Shown here: positions 1 to 5,262 of the stretch, piece after piece | Layout of the letters: every line of letters starts with the position of its first letter | Position numbering within the stretch: the first letter of the stretch is position 1 | Assembly (NCBI GenBank): GCA_044370375.1 | Contig: JBILVQ010000150.1 | Coordinates: 1-7,290 of the forward strand | DNA from: JBILVQ01 sp044370375 | Lineage (GTDB): Bacteria > Bacteroidota > Bacteroidia > UBA4408 | Length of the DNA stretch: 7,290 nucleotides | Direction of reading: 5' to 3' | The notes under the pieces: generated by a model | Seen by the model: the letters and a program-made list of their open reading frames with translations, nothing else | The model's database searches: none | What the model was told of the DNA's origin: nothing | Program-made: the position numbers and the translations under genes

Positions 1-118
1 GTTTTTTTCATCAAGAGCCGCAAAAAATTCGCAGAGCGTGGCACAGAGTGTTATTTTTTTTTGAAACCTGTACCTTTGCGTCTCTTTGTGTTCCTCCTTT
101 GTGCACCTTTGTGACCTA
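1..118 (+). repeat. Repeat unit R1 (full unit, left edge at window boundary)
   Basis: The unit has a left arm of CRCAAAG-like heptamers (about 12-50), a T-rich middle, and a right arm with heptamers at 74-80, 84-90, 97-103 and 107-113 (spacing 10, 13, 10). It matches R4 (325-442) at 116 of 118 positions, with differences at 94 and 104. It ends in the unit-terminal GACCTA. TACCTTTG at 71-78 also matches the Bacteroidota -7 consensus, probably by coincidence. Confidence 0.9.
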
Positions 119-208
119 TGCTTATCTTAATCGCCAAGAGCCGCAAAGAATGCACACAGAGTGCCACAAAGTGTTTTTTTAAGCGTGCATTGTAACCTGT
201 AGTTTTGA
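119..208 (+). repeat. Repeat unit R2 (left arm with a short, diverged tail)
   Basis: The left arm carries heptamers near 132, 142, 153 and 165. It starts with an ATCTTAATCGCC-type lead-in shared with R8. The usual right arm is missing and is replaced by a short tail containing AAGCGTGCATT, which resembles the tail of R6. R2 and R6 therefore look like a shorter subtype of the unit. Confidence 0.75.
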
Positions 209-322
209 AGGTCGCAAAGAGCCGCAAAGAATACACACAAAGTTACACAAAGTGTTATTTTTTCTAGAAACCTGCACCTTTGCGTTTCTTTGTGTTCCTC
301 CTTCGTGAACCTTTGTGACCTA
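209..322 (+). repeat. Repeat unit R3 (best-preserved inverted-repeat unit)
   Basis: The left-arm heptamers lie at 213-219, 223-229, 236-242 and 246-252. The right-arm heptamers lie at 278-284, 288-294, 301-307 and 311-317. Both arms have 10-13-10 spacing, so the unit is a mirror-symmetric inverted repeat around a 23-nt AT-rich loop (about 254-276). Opposing heptamers pair fully or with G-T wobbles and single mismatches, compatible with an RNA or cruciform hairpin of roughly 45 bp arms. Confidence 0.9.
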
Positions 323-442
323 AAGTTTTTTTCATCAAGAGCCGCAAAAAATTCGCAGAGCGTGGCACAGAGTGTTATTTTTTTTTGAAACCTGTACCTT
401 TGCGTCTCTTTGTGTTCTTCCTTTGTGAACCTTTGTGACCTA
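323..442 (+). repeat. Repeat unit R4
   Basis: This full-length unit is nearly identical to R1, with two differences in 118 positions, although R2 and R3 lie between them. Its right arm keeps the 10-13-10 heptamer spacing. The first 30 bases, plus the end of R3, recur at the right edge of the island (1586-1617). Confidence 0.9.
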
Positions 443-561
443 CCTTATTTTTATCAAGAGCCGCAAAAAATTCGAAGAGCGTGACACAGAGTGTTGTTTT
501 TTTTTGAAACCTGTACCTTTGCGTTTCTTTGTGTTCTTCCTTTGTGAACCTTTGTGACCTA
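443..561 (+). repeat. Repeat unit R5
   Basis: This full-length unit directly follows R4. It has a slightly different left lead-in (CCTTATTTTTATCAAGAGCC) and point differences in the left arm, for example TTCGAAGAGCGTGACAC. The right arm is nearly the same as that of R4. Confidence 0.9.
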
Positions 562-643
562 CCTTATTTTTTTTTCGCAAAGAGCCGCAAAGAATGCACA
601 CAGAATGCACACATAGTGTTTTTTAGGCGTGCCTTTTGACCTA
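562..643 (+). repeat. Repeat unit R6 (left arm and short tail, next to the gene)
   Basis: The left-arm heptamers lie at 576-582, 586-592, 597-603 and 610-616. The right arm is absent; a short tail with AGGCGTGCC and a terminal GACCTA remains, as in R2. It is the last repeat before the GxxExxY cassette on this side. Together with the right-arm-only R7, it brackets the gene with one left and one right arm. Confidence 0.75.
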
Positions 644-671
644 CATTTTAATTTATTATAGTTCACAGAAA

Positions 672-706
672 CTAGCAAGAAGCTAGATTCATAGGTTCAA
701 AACCTA
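672..706 (-). terminator. Two tandem small hairpins downstream of the GxxExxY gene
   Basis: Perfect stems are CTAGC/GCTAG (672-676 with 682-686, loop AAGAA) and TAGGTT/AACCTA (692-697 with 701-706, loop CAA). They lie 31-65 bp past the stop codon of the minus-strand gene. On the minus strand the second stem (CTAGC) is followed only by a short T stretch, so a classical intrinsic terminator is not convincing. Other possibilities are a protein-binding site or an element end. Confidence 0.35.
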
Positions 707-736
707 GCAACTTTAAGGCAAAAGAATATACACCTC

Positions 737-1120
737 TCACCTAACATCCCCCAAAACAACCCTTCTGATACCATACCTTAACATCAATACATTAAAATTC
801 AAAAGTAATCCAAGTTTAAATCCTCCAAACTTCAAATAAGTTAAAACCTGAGCTACATGAATATCATGAAATGAATCAACACACTTTAATTCAAGTACCA
901 ATTTCCTTTCTACTAAAATATCTACCCGATATCCATGATCAAGTTTTACTTCTTCAAAAATTAACGGAACCGCTTTTTCTTTTTCTACAAATAGTCCGGC
1001 CTGATTAATCTTAAAGAATAAACAATCCCGGTAAGTTTTTTCTAATAATCCCGGGCCGAGTGCATTATGGACTTCAATGGCCAAACCAATGACTCTATTA
1101 GCTAATTCATTTTCCGACAT
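737..1120 (-). CDS. GxxExxY family protein (PD-(D/E)XK nuclease-like)
   Basis: This 127-residue protein has the full family signature. The naming motif is G24-L-L-E27-K-T-Y30, after an N-terminal helix with VIGLAIEVHNALGPG. A nuclease-fold core carries D67 and E77-L-K79 in D-x9-E-x-K arrangement, and the C-terminal part has Q91-V-L-T-Y-L and GLLLNFN. The length fits the family and no key residue is missing, so it is probably intact. The start is the ATG at 1118-1120, preceded by an AT-rich leader and a promoter-like pair at 1151-1182. No signal peptide or membrane segment is seen, so it should be cytoplasmic. The biochemical role of the family is not established to my knowledge; nuclease activity is inferred from the motif. 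The gene is about 34% G+C by hand count, lower than most sampled helicase lines, and it is surrounded by structured repeats, which suggests horizontal acquisition. Confidence 0.93.
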   Translation of the reverse strand: MSENELANRVIGLAIEVHNALGPGLLEKTYRDCLFFKINQAGLFVEKEKAVPLIFEEVKLDHGYRVDILVERKLVLELKCVDSFHDIHVAQVLTYLKFGGFKLGLLLNFNVLMLRYGIRRVVLGDVR

Positions 1121-1150
1121 AATAAATATTTAAATTATTTTTTAATTTTA

Positions 1151-1182
1151 CGAAGGTATGAACTATTTGCTTTAAAGACAAA
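1151..1182 (-). promoter_or_regulatory. Candidate Bacteroidota-type promoter of the GxxExxY gene
   Basis: On the minus strand TTTG (1182-1179) is followed after 20 bp by TACCTTCG (1158-1151). This matches the TTTG / TAnnTTTG consensus except for one base of the -7 element. A start site near 1146 would give a leader of about 25 nt before the ATG at 1120. The promoter lies between the gene and decayed repeat R7. Confidence 0.5.
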
Positions 1183-1210
1183 TTTAGTGTTAATAATTTC
1201 GACTAAACGA

Positions 1211-1259
1211 GCGCCTAAGCGTTTCTTTATTCTCCTCCTTTTTGAACCTTTGTGACCTA
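1211..1259 (+). repeat. Repeat unit R7 (decayed right arm only)
   Basis: Only a right arm is present, with heptamers at 1215-1221 (CTAAGCG), 1225-1231 (CTTTATT), 1238-1244 (CTTTTTG) and 1248-1254 (CTTTGTG). The 10-13-10 spacing is kept although three of the four heptamers have drifted. It is the first repeat on the upstream side of the GxxExxY gene. Confidence 0.8.
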
Positions 1260-1377
1260 TGTTTATCTTAATCGCCAAGAGCCGAACAGAATCCACACAG
1301 AGATTAATTTGGTAAATTTTCCAAACCATTGCCTCCGTGTTTCTTTGTGTTCTTCCTTTGTGCACCTTTGTGACCTA
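1260..1377 (+). repeat. Repeat unit R8
   Basis: The left arm is of the R2 type (TATCTTAATCGCCAAGAGCC), with heptamers near 1273, 1283 and 1294. The middle is diverged. The intact right arm has heptamers at 1333, 1343, 1356 and 1366 (spacing 10, 13, 10) and ends in GACCTA. Confidence 0.85.
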
Positions 1378-1482
1378 CATTTTTTTTCTAAAAGAATGCC
1401 ACAGATTCACATAAATTCTATTTTTCCAAACCTGCACCTTTGCGTTTCTTTGTGTTCCTCCTTTGTGAACCTTTGTGACCTA
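1378..1482 (+). repeat. Repeat unit R9 (105-bp tandem duplicate, copy 1)
   Basis: This 105-bp unit matches R10 at 104 of 105 positions, the difference being C/T in TTCCTCC versus TTCTTCC. The right arm is canonical. The usual CRCAAAG left arm is replaced by a different sequence containing GCCACAGATTCACATAAATT, so the unit looks chimeric. Confidence 0.92.
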
Positions 1483-1587
1483 CATTTTTTTTCTAAAAGA
1501 ATGCCACAGATTCACATAAATTCTATTTTTCCAAACCTGCACCTTTGCGTTTCTTTGTGTTCTTCCTTTGTGAACCTTTGTGACCTA
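1483..1587 (+). repeat. Repeat unit R10 (105-bp tandem duplicate, copy 2)
   Basis: The unit is a direct tandem copy of R9 with one substitution, so the duplication or conversion is recent. A period of 105 bp is a multiple of three. This keeps an accidental reading frame open across both copies; it is not evidence of coding. Confidence 0.92.
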
Positions 1588-1640
1588 AAGTTTTTTTCAT
1601 CAAGAGCCGCAAAAAATAATTTCAAACCCGCACCTCCCAA
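1588..1640 (+). repeat. Repeat unit R11 (truncated unit at the right edge of the island)
   Basis: The first 30 bases (1588-1617) are identical to the start of R4 (323-352). The sequence then jumps to TTTCAAACCCGCACCTCCC, which resembles the spacer-to-right-arm junction of other units. This suggests an internal deletion. No further CTTTGYG heptamer run is seen before the DUF3108 gene. Confidence 0.7.
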
Positions 1641-1694
1641 ACAAAATACACTTTGGAACAATAGTTGCATTATCGTCTTCAAAGTCTTTCAATC

Positions 1695-2519
1695 ATGAAA
1701 CCCTTGTTGGTTTTTTCCGCTTTTTTTACTGCATCTGTTTTTCTATTGTCCCTTGCACAAGAAAGGCCTGTTCCTCCGCTCAGCACTCAGTCGGAATCAG
1801 AGCCTTTTAAACCCGCCAACAAGAATGCCTTTCGCCCCGGCGAGACCTTAACCTACCGTCTGCATTATGGTTTTGTGGATGCAGGTCGTGCCGTGCTGGA
1901 AGTAAAGGAGGAGGATAAAAAATTTCTGAACCGTTCCTCTTACCATGTGGTAGGCATTGGAACAAGCACCGGTGCCTTCGATTGGTTCTTTAAAGTAAGA
2001 GACCGTTACGAATCTTATGTTGACCGTGATGCCCTTGTTCCTTTTGTTTTCCTAAGGAATGTGGATGAAGGTGGTTACAAAATAAAGCAGACTTATGTAT
2101 ATAATCACCATAAGAAAGAAGTGATAACAGAAGGCAAAAAGTACATGGTGCCCCATGGGGTTCAGGACATGATATCTGCCTTTTATTATGCAAGGAATCT
2201 CGATTTTTCGGATGCTAAAGAAGGACAAATTTATTCTATACCAAGTTTCGTTGACGAAGAAATATGGAATCTGAAAATTAAATTTGTGGGCAGAGAAAAT
2301 TTAAAAACAGATTTAGGCACTTTCCGTTGTTTAAAGTTCCGACCCATCATACAAAAAGGAAGGGTATTCAAAAAAGAAGAAGATTTGAATGTATGGATTA
2401 GCGATGACGGAAATCATATTCCGATCAGGGCCCAGGCAGAAATTCTGGTGGGATCTATTAAAATGGACTTGCTGGAATATAAGGGATTGGCCAACCCTGT
2501 AGCTTTGGTGAAGCGTTGA
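1695..2519 (+). CDS. Secreted DUF3108 domain protein
   Basis: The product has 274 residues from the ATG at 1695. The N-terminus has a lysine followed by a hydrophobic stretch (about 4-20) ending SLAQ, a convincing signal peptide, so export to the periplasm or outer envelope is likely. The rest matches the DUF3108 pattern of Bacteroidota: FRPGETLTYRLHYGFVDAGR (46-65), a conserved VQDMISAFYYAR segment near 156-167, and a C-terminal run of beta strands with NVWISDDGNHIPIRAQAEI (232-250). The biochemical function is unknown; an envelope-associated beta-rich fold is a reasonable guess. A TTG at 1665 in the same frame would add ten residues before the signal peptide, so the ATG is preferred. No clear promoter was found; the repeat island ends less than 80 bp upstream. 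It is convergent with the helicase gene. Confidence 0.88.
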   Translation: MKPLLVFSAFFTASVFLLSLAQERPVPPLSTQSESEPFKPANKNAFRPGETLTYRLHYGFVDAGRAVLEVKEEDKKFLNRSSYHVVGIGTSTGAFDWFFKVRDRYESYVDRDALVPFVFLRNVDEGGYKIKQTYVYNHHKKEVITEGKKYMVPHGVQDMISAFYYARNLDFSDAKEGQIYSIPSFVDEEIWNLKIKFVGRENLKTDLGTFRCLKFRPIIQKGRVFKKEEDLNVWISDDGNHIPIRAQAEILVGSIKMDLLEYKGLANPVALVKR

Positions 2520-2604
2520 GGCAGACATGAGGCTCCGATGGAACTCAGTTGATTGGGGAGCGAAGCTCTTGTGAATAGGTAGCTTTGATGGAGCTAGGTT
2601 AGGA
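2499..2604 (+). repeat. Degenerate short direct repeats around the DUF3108 stop codon
   Basis: Three related strings of the form GTAGCTTTGGTGAAGC occur: at 2499 (spanning the end of the gene), at about 2531 (GGCTCCGATGGAACTCAG) and at 2579 (GTAGCTTTGATGGAGCTAGG). Identity is partial and spacing uneven (about 32 and 48 bp). They may be remnants of a local duplication of the gene's 3' end or a chance resemblance. Confidence 0.3.
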
Positions 2605-2623
2605 GTTCCTTTCCACTTCCCTC

Positions 2624-2663
2624 CTTTACGGCCCTTTGTGCTTCAACTTTGTGGCCCCTTGTG
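2624..2663 (+). repeat. Solo diverged right arm of the island repeat (R12)
   Basis: Four heptamers lie at 2624-2630 (CTTTACG), 2634-2640 (CTTTGTG), 2647-2653 (CTTTGTG) and 2657-2663 (CCTTGTG). Their 10-13-10 spacing is the same as in the island arms, although the spacers (GCC, CTTCAA, GCC) differ. No left arm is present. It lies in the convergent gap between the DUF3108 and helicase genes, about 1 kb outside the island. Confidence 0.7.
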
Positions 2664-2680
2664 TTCTTAATCAAAAAAAC

Positions 2681-4099
2681 TCAATCCTCTAAAAACAATG
2701 GATTAAAGTTTACCAAATAAACTTGCTTTGAGGCACGGGTTAATGCAGTATAAAACCATCTGATCAAATCATCATTGACCAGTTCATCGGTAAGGTAACC
2801 CTGATCAACAAAAACAACCGGCCACTGTCCACCTTGGGCCTTATGGCAAGTAATGGCATAGGCAAATTTCACCTGCAGGGCATTAAAGTAAGGATCGGTT
2901 TTTAAGAGCTTTAACTTTTGTTGCCGCGATAAGGCCGGGTCAAAGTCTTCCATCACCGCATCAGCAAATTTTTTGTAATCGTCTTTGCTTAATCCTGCGG
3001 CCTCGGAATCGAGTAAATTCAGCAGAATTTTTACTTCCATTTCCGGAGCATTGTTTTGCTCGCTTAAACGAACGGTTGCATCAGCAAAGCTCATTCCATA
3101 GCGTTCCTCCCCTCTTTTACGAATTCGGACAATGTCCAAAATATCGCCATTGGCAATAAAATCAAGGCCTTCGTAAGGGGTGGTCCAGAAATAATTGTTT
3201 CTCACCACCATCAGTCGATCTTTATTCGAAATTAATTCTTCTCTGAAAAACAAACGATTTCTTACCTCTTTGTTGAAGGCCAATGCTCTTTTGTTGGAAC
3301 GACAAATAATAGCCACTTGCTCTTCTCCAAAATCGGAATAAGATCTGTTTAGAATATCCTCCAAATCAAAACCAGTAATAGGGACGATATCTGTAAAACC
3401 TTTACATTGAAATCTTATTTTCTTTTCTTTTTCCTGCAATATTGCCCTAAAGCGTGTGGCGTTGAAAAGGATACCCGAATCTGCCTCCTGACGGACCACC
3501 TCGGTGAGGGTAGTTTCAAAAACGGTACAATGAAAATGTGTCGAAAAGAAATTGGCATCCAGTGCAGGGGAAAAAGAGGCGCCAACAGGTGGCAGCTGGG
3601 CTGTATCACCGCAAAACATGATGCGGCAATTCTCGCCCATACCGGTAAATTGCAGTAAATCCTCCAATACATTGTTACGGAATAAATCATCGCCTGAATT
3701 TCCGTAAGCAATCAAAGAAGATTCATCCACAATGATGAGGGTGTTTTTCATGGCATTGGCGTTCAAACCAAAATTGCCGCCACCGTCTTCACCGGGTGCA
3801 TAGCGATAAATTTTGCGGTGTATGGTGGTGGCCACTTTACCGGCATAGCCTGAAAGGACTTTCGCGGCCCTACCGGTGGGTGCGAGGAGGAGGGTATGAA
3901 AATTGGTTGGTTGTAAAGCCTTTACCAGAGCGGCAATTAAACTGGTTTTTCCGGTACCGGCATAACCTTTTAAAATAAAAATAGCGTCTTGTTGTGGGGC
4001 GGTAAGAAACTGATGAATTTTTACAATAGCATCCCATTGACCGGTGGTGGGCTCGAAAGGTAGAGCGCTTAAGACAGCTTCGGAAAATCTGATGGCCAT
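2681..4099 (-). CDS. Short RecD/Dda-like SF1 DNA helicase (AAA family ATPase)
   Basis: This 472-residue protein has SF1B helicase motifs in order: Walker A GYAGTGKTS (45-53), motif Ia LLAPTGRAAKVL (71-82), Walker B LIIVDESS (121-128), motif III GDTAQLPPVG (164-173), an arginine-bearing LTEVVRQ (198-204), the UvrD_C_2-type motif V AITCHKAQGGQW (415-426), and motif VI WFYTALTRAS (448-457). All look intact, so it should be an active ATP-dependent, probably 5'-to-3', DNA translocase in the cytoplasm. It lacks the long N-terminal region of RecD2 and is close in size to phage T4 Dda. No RecB or RecC gene is nearby, so calling it exonuclease V subunit alpha would be misleading. The start is the ATG at 4097-4099. 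A weak TACCTTTA (4115-4108) lies just upstream. It may be transcribed separately from the gene before it, 75 bp away. Confidence 0.93.
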   Translation of the reverse strand: MAIRFSEAVLSALPFEPTTGQWDAIVKIHQFLTAPQQDAIFILKGYAGTGKTSLIAALVKALQPTNFHTLLLAPTGRAAKVLSGYAGKVATTIHRKIYRYAPGEDGGGNFGLNANAMKNTLIIVDESSLIAYGNSGDDLFRNNVLEDLLQFTGMGENCRIMFCGDTAQLPPVGASFSPALDANFFSTHFHCTVFETTLTEVVRQEADSGILFNATRFRAILQEKEKKIRFQCKGFTDIVPITGFDLEDILNRSYSDFGEEQVAIICRSNKRALAFNKEVRNRLFFREELISNKDRLMVVRNNYFWTTPYEGLDFIANGDILDIVRIRKRGEERYGMSFADATVRLSEQNNAPEMEVKILLNLLDSEAAGLSKDDYKKFADAVMEDFDPALSRQQKLKLLKTDPYFNALQVKFAYAITCHKAQGGQWPVVFVDQGYLTDELVNDDLIRWFYTALTRASKQVYLVNFNPLFLED

Positions 4100-4174
4100 T
4101 GAGGAAATAAAGGTAAATTAAATTTGAGGATAAGAAAAAGGGGGGTTCCTATCCATTTCAACCGCAAAAAGCTA

Positions 4175-4612
4175 CTATTTATCTTGCAAGGCGAATTTCT
4201 CTATGTCTAACTTAACCTCCTTCCCATTCAACAACAAGCCCAATTTACCCTCCTTTCCCTTGGCCGGCTCATATTGGCAGGGGGTCATGGGCAAAGGTGC
4301 GTCTTTGATGTAGGTAGCAACAATGTTGATGGTATCTCCACTAAAAAAAACTTCTACAGGTCTGCCTATTTCTTCAATTCGAATGGAGGCAGGCAAACAA
4401 ACCGCACCTACCCCAAGACCGAGGGCTTTAAAATCTTTATGACCTGCCGGTGCCACCATGCGAATGGTATAAGTGGTTCCGGTGGGCGCCCTATAACCTC
4501 CTCCGGAAAAAGGCAGGGCTTTGGCCTCAATGATTTTTACCTTTGAAAAAGGTGCCTGAAAGGCCATCATGGCAACCAAAGCCCCAGCAAAAAAAATTGC
4601 TTTTTTGCGCAT
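4175..4612 (-). CDS. Small secreted protein of unknown family
   Basis: I do not recognise a named family for this 145-residue protein. The N-terminus MRKK followed by a hydrophobic stretch (5-18) and AFQA at 17-20 is a clear signal peptide; a mature start near P21 is likely. The mature part is predicted from its residue pattern to be mostly beta strands, with a glycine-rich stretch SGGGY (36-40) and two cysteines (C72 and C112) that could form a disulfide. No lipobox, transmembrane helix or catalytic motif is evident. It starts 3 bp after the cyclophilin stop codon on the same strand, so the two are almost certainly co-transcribed. A role in the periplasm or envelope is inferred only from the signal peptide. 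Confidence 0.8.
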   Translation of the reverse strand: MRKKAIFFAGALVAMMAFQAPFSKVKIIEAKALPFSGGGYRAPTGTTYTIRMVAPAGHKDFKALGLGVGAVCLPASIRIEEIGRPVEVFFSGDTINIVATYIKDAPLPMTPCQYEPAKGKEGKLGLLLNGKEVKLDIEKFALQDK

Positions 4613-4615
4613 GAA

Positions 4616-5056
4616 TTATGCCTGCTCTAAAATCTCAATTTTCTCAATTTTATCGCCCATTCTCAGGTCATCAATAATATCAAGTCCCTCCGTTACTTTT
4701 CCAAAACAGGTATGCACACGGTCGAGATGAGCAGTGGCGGAACGGTCAAGGACAATAAAAAATTGTGATCCTCCGGTATTGGGTCCACGGTGAGCCATGC
4801 TCAATACACCTTTCTCATGGAATTGCTTCTCTGCCTTGGTTTCGCAAGGAATGGTGTAACCCGGACCACCGGTACCATCGCCTTTGGGGCAACCACCCTG
4901 AACCACGAATCCAGGAATTACCCGGTGAAAATTAATGCCATCATAAAAGCCTTTTTTGGCCAGTTTCACGAAATTTTCAACGGTGATAGGGGTTTCCTGG
5001 TCGTACAAATCAACCATAAGGGTTCCTTTTGCAGTGGTAATTTTTGCCTGAGTCAT
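4616..5056 (-). CDS. Cyclophilin-type peptidyl-prolyl cis-trans isomerase
   Basis: This 146-residue single-domain cyclophilin catalyses cis-trans isomerisation of X-Pro bonds. The signature is clear: NFHRVIPGFVVQGG (42-55) with R45, F50 and Q53 in active-site positions, GDGTGGPGY (59-67), and GVLSMAHRGPNTGGSQFFI (83-101) with Q98 and F100. The position of the cyclosporin-binding tryptophan of human CypA appears to be His110, as in many bacterial relatives with weak drug binding. No signal peptide is seen, so it is cytoplasmic, unlike its exported downstream partner. The start at ATG 5054-5056 lies 16 bp after a perfect TATCTTTG element. It is the first gene of a two-gene unit and is divergent from the M23 gene. 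Confidence 0.95.
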   Translation of the reverse strand: MTQAKITTAKGTLMVDLYDQETPITVENFVKLAKKGFYDGINFHRVIPGFVVQGGCPKGDGTGGPGYTIPCETKAEKQFHEKGVLSMAHRGPNTGGSQFFIVLDRSATAHLDRVHTCFGKVTEGLDIIDDLRMGDKIEKIEILEQA

Positions 5057-5072
5057 TTTTTAAAATTTTGGG

Positions 5073-5100
5073 CAAAGATAAGTTTAGCTTAGCTATTTAA
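5073..5100 (-). promoter_or_regulatory. Candidate promoter of the cyclophilin operon
   Basis: TATCTTTG on the minus strand (5080-5073) is an exact match to the Bacteroidota -7 consensus TAnnTTTG. The -33 element is weak (TTA at 5100-5098, 17-bp spacer). The start codon lies 16 bp downstream, implying a very short leader. Confidence 0.55.
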
Positions 5101-5229
5101 TGCAGCCCAAATGAAATCTTCAGTACCTGTAAATCAAAGCCATTAAACGGCACCATGCGCCTCGACCCTCATTATATGGGGCAAAATTAGTCCGAAAACT
5201 TTTCAACATTTGGCAAAAAGCGAGAAAAA

Positions 5230-5253
5230 TGGCACGAAATATGCCAATTTGGC
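5230..5253. promoter_or_regulatory. Overlapping dyads upstream of the M23 promoter
   Basis: TGGCA (5230-5234) pairs with TGCCA (5242-5246) around a 7-nt loop. This overlaps the 11-bp dyad GCCAA-T-TTGGC (5243-5253), which ends 9 bp before the putative -33 element. The position would suit an operator, but the dyads are short and could be chance. Confidence 0.25.
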
Positions 5254-5262
5254 CGACAAGTC

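Larger units (their letters stand above)
1..1620. other. Repeat island with an embedded GxxExxY gene; candidate mobile or self-propagating element
   Basis: Repeat units occupy about 1-643 and 1211-1620, and a single AT-rich gene lies between them. All units have the same polarity, with CTTTGYG on the plus strand in the right arm. No transposase, integrase or reverse transcriptase is visible, and no target-site duplication can be assigned because the left edge is outside the window. The right edge is a truncated unit ending near 1617-1640, just upstream of the DUF3108 gene. The repeats and the gene are seen directly. That they form one functional element is inference. The alternative is a passive, recombination-prone intergenic repeat array into which the gene was inserted. 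Confidence 0.45.

Noticed and set aside
51..236. A 61-codon minus-strand open frame in R1-R3
   Set aside because: It is translated repeat sequence with no domain and no independent start signals.
1..643. CRISPR array
   Set aside because: Units of about 118 bp abut each other, vary in sequence and length, and are not separated by unique spacers of constant size. No cas genes are present.
691..707. tRNA T-arm-like sequence (GGTTCAAAACC)
   Set aside because: The T-loop consensus fits, but no matching acceptor stem, D-arm or 7-nt anticodon loop is found in the surrounding sequence.
1135..1365. A 76-codon minus-strand open frame upstream of the GxxExxY gene
   Set aside because: It is made of repeats R7/R8 and covers the probable promoter of the GxxExxY gene. 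Its composition is that of translated repeat sequence.
1252..1698. A 148-codon plus-strand open frame across R8-R11
   Set aside because: It consists of translated repeats; the 105-bp period is a multiple of three and keeps the frame open by accident. It overlaps the start of the DUF3108 gene and shows no protein-like conservation between units beyond the DNA repeat.
3407..3711. Open frames on both strands inside the helicase gene
   Set aside because: They are shadows of the well-supported helicase coding sequence.
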